Shown one piece after another: positions 60,101-64,000 of a stretch of DNA of 64,000 nucleotides. The stretch covers positions 124,001 through 188,000 of the forward strand of contig WHUZ01000030.1 in NCBI GenBank assembly GCA_015179045.1, written 5' to 3'. The position numbers and the translations under genes are program-made. Every line of letters begins with the position of its first letter. Within the stretch, counting starts at the first letter, position 1. This DNA is from Kalaharituber pfeilii. Lineage: Eukaryota; Ascomycota; Pezizomycetes; Pezizales; Pezizaceae. A model generated the notes under the pieces. That model was given only the letters and a program-made list of their open reading frames with translations, was not told the origin of the DNA and made no database searches.

Positions 60101-63100
60101 GTCCATGTACCTGTCGTTCTCGCTTACTTAAGCCCAAATGTGCTGACTCTGGCATTTACCAACTCCACAATGCTATATATAGCTCTGAGTGCGACTTCAT
60201 GCATGCACATATAGCTAAAGCATATTCTGGCTGGAGTGATTTTGGGCACACTACTAATTTTAATATGAGTAAACGGATACTGATAGGTATCATCTTGTTA
60301 TCACGCACAAGAACGGGTAGCTATAGAACCCTCAGGACCACGCTGATCCGTGTGCACAGCCTGCACCAGGTGGAGTACGGGAATGTGCCTGACATACTGA
60401 TTTCTGCCGCCTGCATATATATAGCTTATGAAAGGTCTTCGCCGTTAGCTTTATTCAGCATATGCATGCAATCTCGACTCATTAGTTCGAAAGGCCAAGC
60501 TTGTCCATGGCCACGTGCACACCGGGTAAAATCCGCGCGCCCCGGGTTCGAAATTCGCAGCCCTAGGCCCGGGAATAGCGGGGCTGACATGCAGTCACTC
60601 CACATGTACGATACCCCATACCTGTATTACAATGACTGTGTAGCCGGAGGTACAAAAACCACTACTAATGAGACTTGTGAATTTTAGCGGACATATCGCT
60701 TAGCTGTGAATGGGGGCCAGAGCAGACGTTGACTGGAATTAGTACTATATTCTACATATTTGCCTCCGCTAGAATGCAATCTGGAGTCAACGGCTAACGG
60801 TACATACAAAACTGCGGATCCCAGCGGAGAAACAAAAGAAGGACACCATAATAGCAAGCTCGGGGCGAAGTTCCTGCGAGGGTTCGAGACTCGCATTGTC
60901 CCTGTACAAGCCTAAGCCAAATGCTCTCTGAGCATGCGAGACCACCTGGTAGATGTAGGTCAAACGATCGGTCTTATTATCACGAACCGCCGTCTACTCT
61001 ATTCCAAGATTATCCAATGCCGATTTCGCCTGCCTCAGCGGCCACTTGACAAGCCATTAGTGGCGTCTCATGCTTTGTATGAGGCTAAGTTCAATTTATC
61101 CCAAGACAAATAATAGTTTTCGAAACGAAATTTCTGCCAAGTCACCAACATTGGTTGTCTTGCAAGTCGTAGATCACGTGATGCTACGAGAGGGAGATCC
61201 TCTTGGCACCAATTAACATCAAGCCAATGGGCTGTCGAACCACGTGCTCTACAAAATCAAAGTTGCCATTTACAGCAACCGAACCGACGCCACTACAGGG
61301 CATGCCGCTAGAGCATGTTTAGCGCTCGCGAAAATTTGGCTCCACATAGCAATTGGCAAACCCCCATAAACGCCTCTTTTTTTTTTTTGAGAAAAATACC
61401 CGTACTCCGTCTGGCATGCGAAATTGGCGCACATATCGATGGGTGGTAACTCTATACCCGTATCCCATTCCCATCCCAATCAATTGCATTGAAAGTTAAA
61501 TCAAGGTGTGCAGGCTCGGAATGTAAGCTTATAGGAATTTTACAACGCTTGAGTGCCTAAGTCCGGTAAACTTCAAGTTTTGGGAATCGGGCTTTGAATA
61601 GATATGAAGGGTACAAGGCTGCGTATGTAGCCCAGCTCAGCACTTAACTATGTAAACCGAAAGTTTTTGGAGCCGCTAGACGGTTTTCCAGAAAAAGGAA
61701 AGATGCATATGAGGATTGTTTGCTTGGATCAGGTTTTTTAAAATTCAGGAACCATGGGACGGCTTGATGGCTTTTGTCAATGGAGTAACAATACTTGGAC
61801 AAAACCAGCATAGGAAGGTACTGGATTGTTGTATGCCTGTTTTTGGAGGCGATGTTAGATGCACTTGTAAACCGTTGCTTACTTGTTTGGTTTTAGGGTA
61901 GCGCTGAATTTGGATACCTCAGTTTGAAGTTATAGTCAATATCAGAGTAAAGATACTGATACTGGCAATCGCAGTAGCAAGTCGGTGTTGTTGGCCCAAT
62001 ACAAACTTAGAGTTCTATAGAGTTATACATGACTTGCATGAAAGTTCCAACAGAGCCACTCCGACGATGTATTCGTATTGTTACATACTTATGGATTACT
62101 TTATCTGTACATTCAAACTCAGACTATGTATGGTAAAAGGAGTTACTGGGTGGCTGGTGAGCACAACCTCTAATTATTCGAGTACATACCAGAAGCATGA
62201 GCTCGAACAAACTCTCAACATGCTTAATAGAGTCACTCCATGCTTGCAGATAAAAGAAATTAATCTGAACACACATACGACGATCCAGGTAAACAATAGG
62301 CAGTAAATGCACGCCATGCGCATGAAGAGATGAACAGGCAACCATGAGATTCAAAATCTCACTGGCAGTATTGTTACAAAAGTACACAACAAAGTAACAA
62401 AGTGACACCCAGCCGCCGCGCACAAAAAACCCACACTTACACTGACACAGTGCAACGCGGAGGTGGCGGCAGGGCGGCAGCGGTAGCATTTGCTGCACAT
62501 GTCGCGGCCTATTTCCTCTCCAGGCGACACAAGCGAGGTTGGTGTCACGGGCAGGTTCCAAATTTTGCTTTGTAAAAATCCCCATGTGAACAATTGGGCA
62601 ATTCAGGACGCGAGTTTCCCTAGTTTGTACATCGCAGTGCATGGATCAGTGCGTTCGTATTTGGTTCGCGTATTGTGTTTTTTTTTTTTAACTTTTTTCT
62701 TTAGTTTCGGATTGTCGGAGGTGTTTGAGGAAGATGCGCGGTGTACTCTAACTAGTGATGAGGGCGGGGGCCGGGGCGGTTCAACATTCAACTCGCCGAA
62801 TCCGGAGACAATTATGGTCACCACGGGAGCTCGAGCGTAATCAAACAATTTGGGCGCAAATCTAGTTTGCCAGCTTGAGCTTGGCAAGGCTGATAAACAA
62901 AATGGACCGGGGATTCGCGAGACGATCATGGTCCATTGATATCAAGTTTGTTGACTTGTACGTTACTGTTCGGGGCTGGAGTTTTCACTTGTACACTGCT
63001 ATTAGTCAATTGCTACGATAGCTTGTAAAACAACTTTGCTTAGTGTCATAATTTCGGTTCGAATTGCTGACGGCGCTGCCATGGTGCCAGCTGAACACGC

Positions 63101-64000
63101 ATGTACTAGTACTACATTGCACTTTGCGCATATACTTCTGCTCAAACGCTCCCGGGTCAGATTGTATACCGCAATCCCCCTCAGGCTCTGGCGCACTCCT
63201 TGATCCTAAGCTTCATGGGCGATCATGAGTAAATGAACAAGTCATTGCCAATCCATGGATGCAGCTCCCTTCCCCCTTTACTTCCTCCCAGACCACATGT
63301 GGATGAGCTGCCAAACCGGCCACCACCATTAAAACCACGCGGTCAACAGCTTCAGACATACTCTACTCGAGTACAGCCTCAAAACATAACCTGTCGTATG
63401 CAGCCTGAGTACATGTACACCTTTGACTATGATCATGAGCGTGTGTTGGAACCCTCTTAGGTAGGCCTCGCAGCCTTGTTCTGTACTTTCCGCATTGGAC
63501 TCGTTCGAGTGCGAATGTGGTCATGCAGCGGGCGCGGCATGCAAGGATGCACGTGCGCTCGCAAACATGTACTCGAGTACTCGACAGGAAGTACCTTGTG
63601 AAAAGTTCAGGCTCATGGGAGGGAATACGGACCCACGGGCGTCACCATCCACTACTCATATACACCCATGATAGCCATCGTCCCATGCTATCAATGCACT
63701 CTCTGCCTCCTATCCCCCCCTAAACAGAAGATCAGGAAAGTTGCTTCAGGTTCTCATGAATTCTACGATAGAACATCCATATCCCATCTCGTCATAAAAT
63801 AAAACTACCTTCAAGATTAGTTGTAGTATAGCACGGCAGGCGCTATCTGCACAAGCATGCAACGTGCAAAAACTCATGGGAGGACCCGAACACACGTGCG
63901 ATGCACATGCATCCACACCCACATGCTAGCATATTTGTGACTGACCAATGGTAAATTTCAAATTTGTTTCCCTATTCCAGTCTGGATCCTCAACAGGGAT
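57191..64000. other. Final 6.8 kb, no supported gene
   Basis: No domain-bearing frame, RNA gene or complete mobile element. The longest frame (60058-60687, plus, 209 codons) has no signal, domain or sensible composition. GGGTTCGAAATTC near 60543 and GGTTCGAGACTCG near 60881 resemble tRNA B boxes but lack A boxes and a cloverleaf. A hairpin at 58615-58657 is listed separately. Confidence 0.45.
58615..58657. repeat. 43-bp hairpin with 17-bp arms
   Basis: TGTTCTCGTACCCAGAC (58615-58631) and GTCTGGGCACGAGAACA (58641-58657) pair with one T/C difference (a G-T pair in RNA) around a 9-base loop. Could be a minimal inverted-repeat element. Confidence 0.6.

Noticed and set aside
60058..60687. 209-codon plus-strand open frame
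   Set aside because: Somewhat longer than expected by chance, but it has no start context, domain, signal or intron evidence, and composition is random.
60535..60900. GGTTCGA sequences like tRNA B boxes
   Set aside because: No A box at the right distance and no cloverleaf can be drawn; the T stem near 60881 has a mismatch.

Overview
The window looks like nuclear DNA of a filamentous ascomycete (Pezizomycotina). The evidence is a fungal YAT-type amino acid permease with three GT-AG introns of 54-70 bases, a second small gene with one 63-base intron and a CTAAC branch point, TG...CA solo LTRs with 5-bp target duplications, LINE fragments with a terminal RNase H domain, and many TA-flanked Tc1/mariner-like miniature elements. 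Only two protein-coding genes can be supported in 64 kb. Such low gene density with so many repeats would fit a large, transposon-rich genome of the truffle (Pezizomycetes) kind, but that placement is inference; no sequence here fixes the species. No tRNA, rRNA or CRISPR was recognised.

Layout. 0.76-2.65 kb: a complete four-exon amino acid permease on the minus strand, with a TATA-like element and two GATA motifs upstream. 2.8-9.0 kb: no recognisable gene, one 100-bp TA miniature element and one short retroposon. 9.0-10.1 kb: a degenerate minisatellite present as two inverted copies around a LINE 3' tail, with short retroposons inside. 10.6-14.36 kb: a LINE 3' end interrupted by a 3.26-kb giant palindromic TA element, which itself holds two inverted solo LTRs and a further 0.5-kb insertion. 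14.4-20.7 kb: nothing recognisable. 20.7-26.3 kb: a second LINE 3' end with RNase H remnants and a cluster of very short poly(A) retroposons, most with clear target duplications. 27.2-30.7 kb: a cluster of CTAG-ended miniature and medium TA elements. 31.7-33.5 kb: a cluster of CAGGTGACC-ended TA elements, including three laid end to end. 34-49 kb: mostly featureless, with one further short retroposon (44.46 kb). 49-57.2 kb: transposon-poor, very low-complexity DNA that contains a small two-exon Cys-rich gene (54.40-54.65 kb, minus strand) and a sharp G-rich to C-rich switch near 56.33 kb. 57.2-64 kb: nothing recognisable apart from a short hairpin.

The most unusual signal is the set of about ten very short retroposons (roughly 40-75 bp including the A-tail). 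Nearly all begin at the base of the same small hairpin that ends the local LINEs, followed by TAATGA or TACGTGA and poly(A). Two sequence versions keep the hairpin stem by compensatory base changes. They look like tail-only elements mobilised by LINE machinery and may be a minimal SINE-like family.
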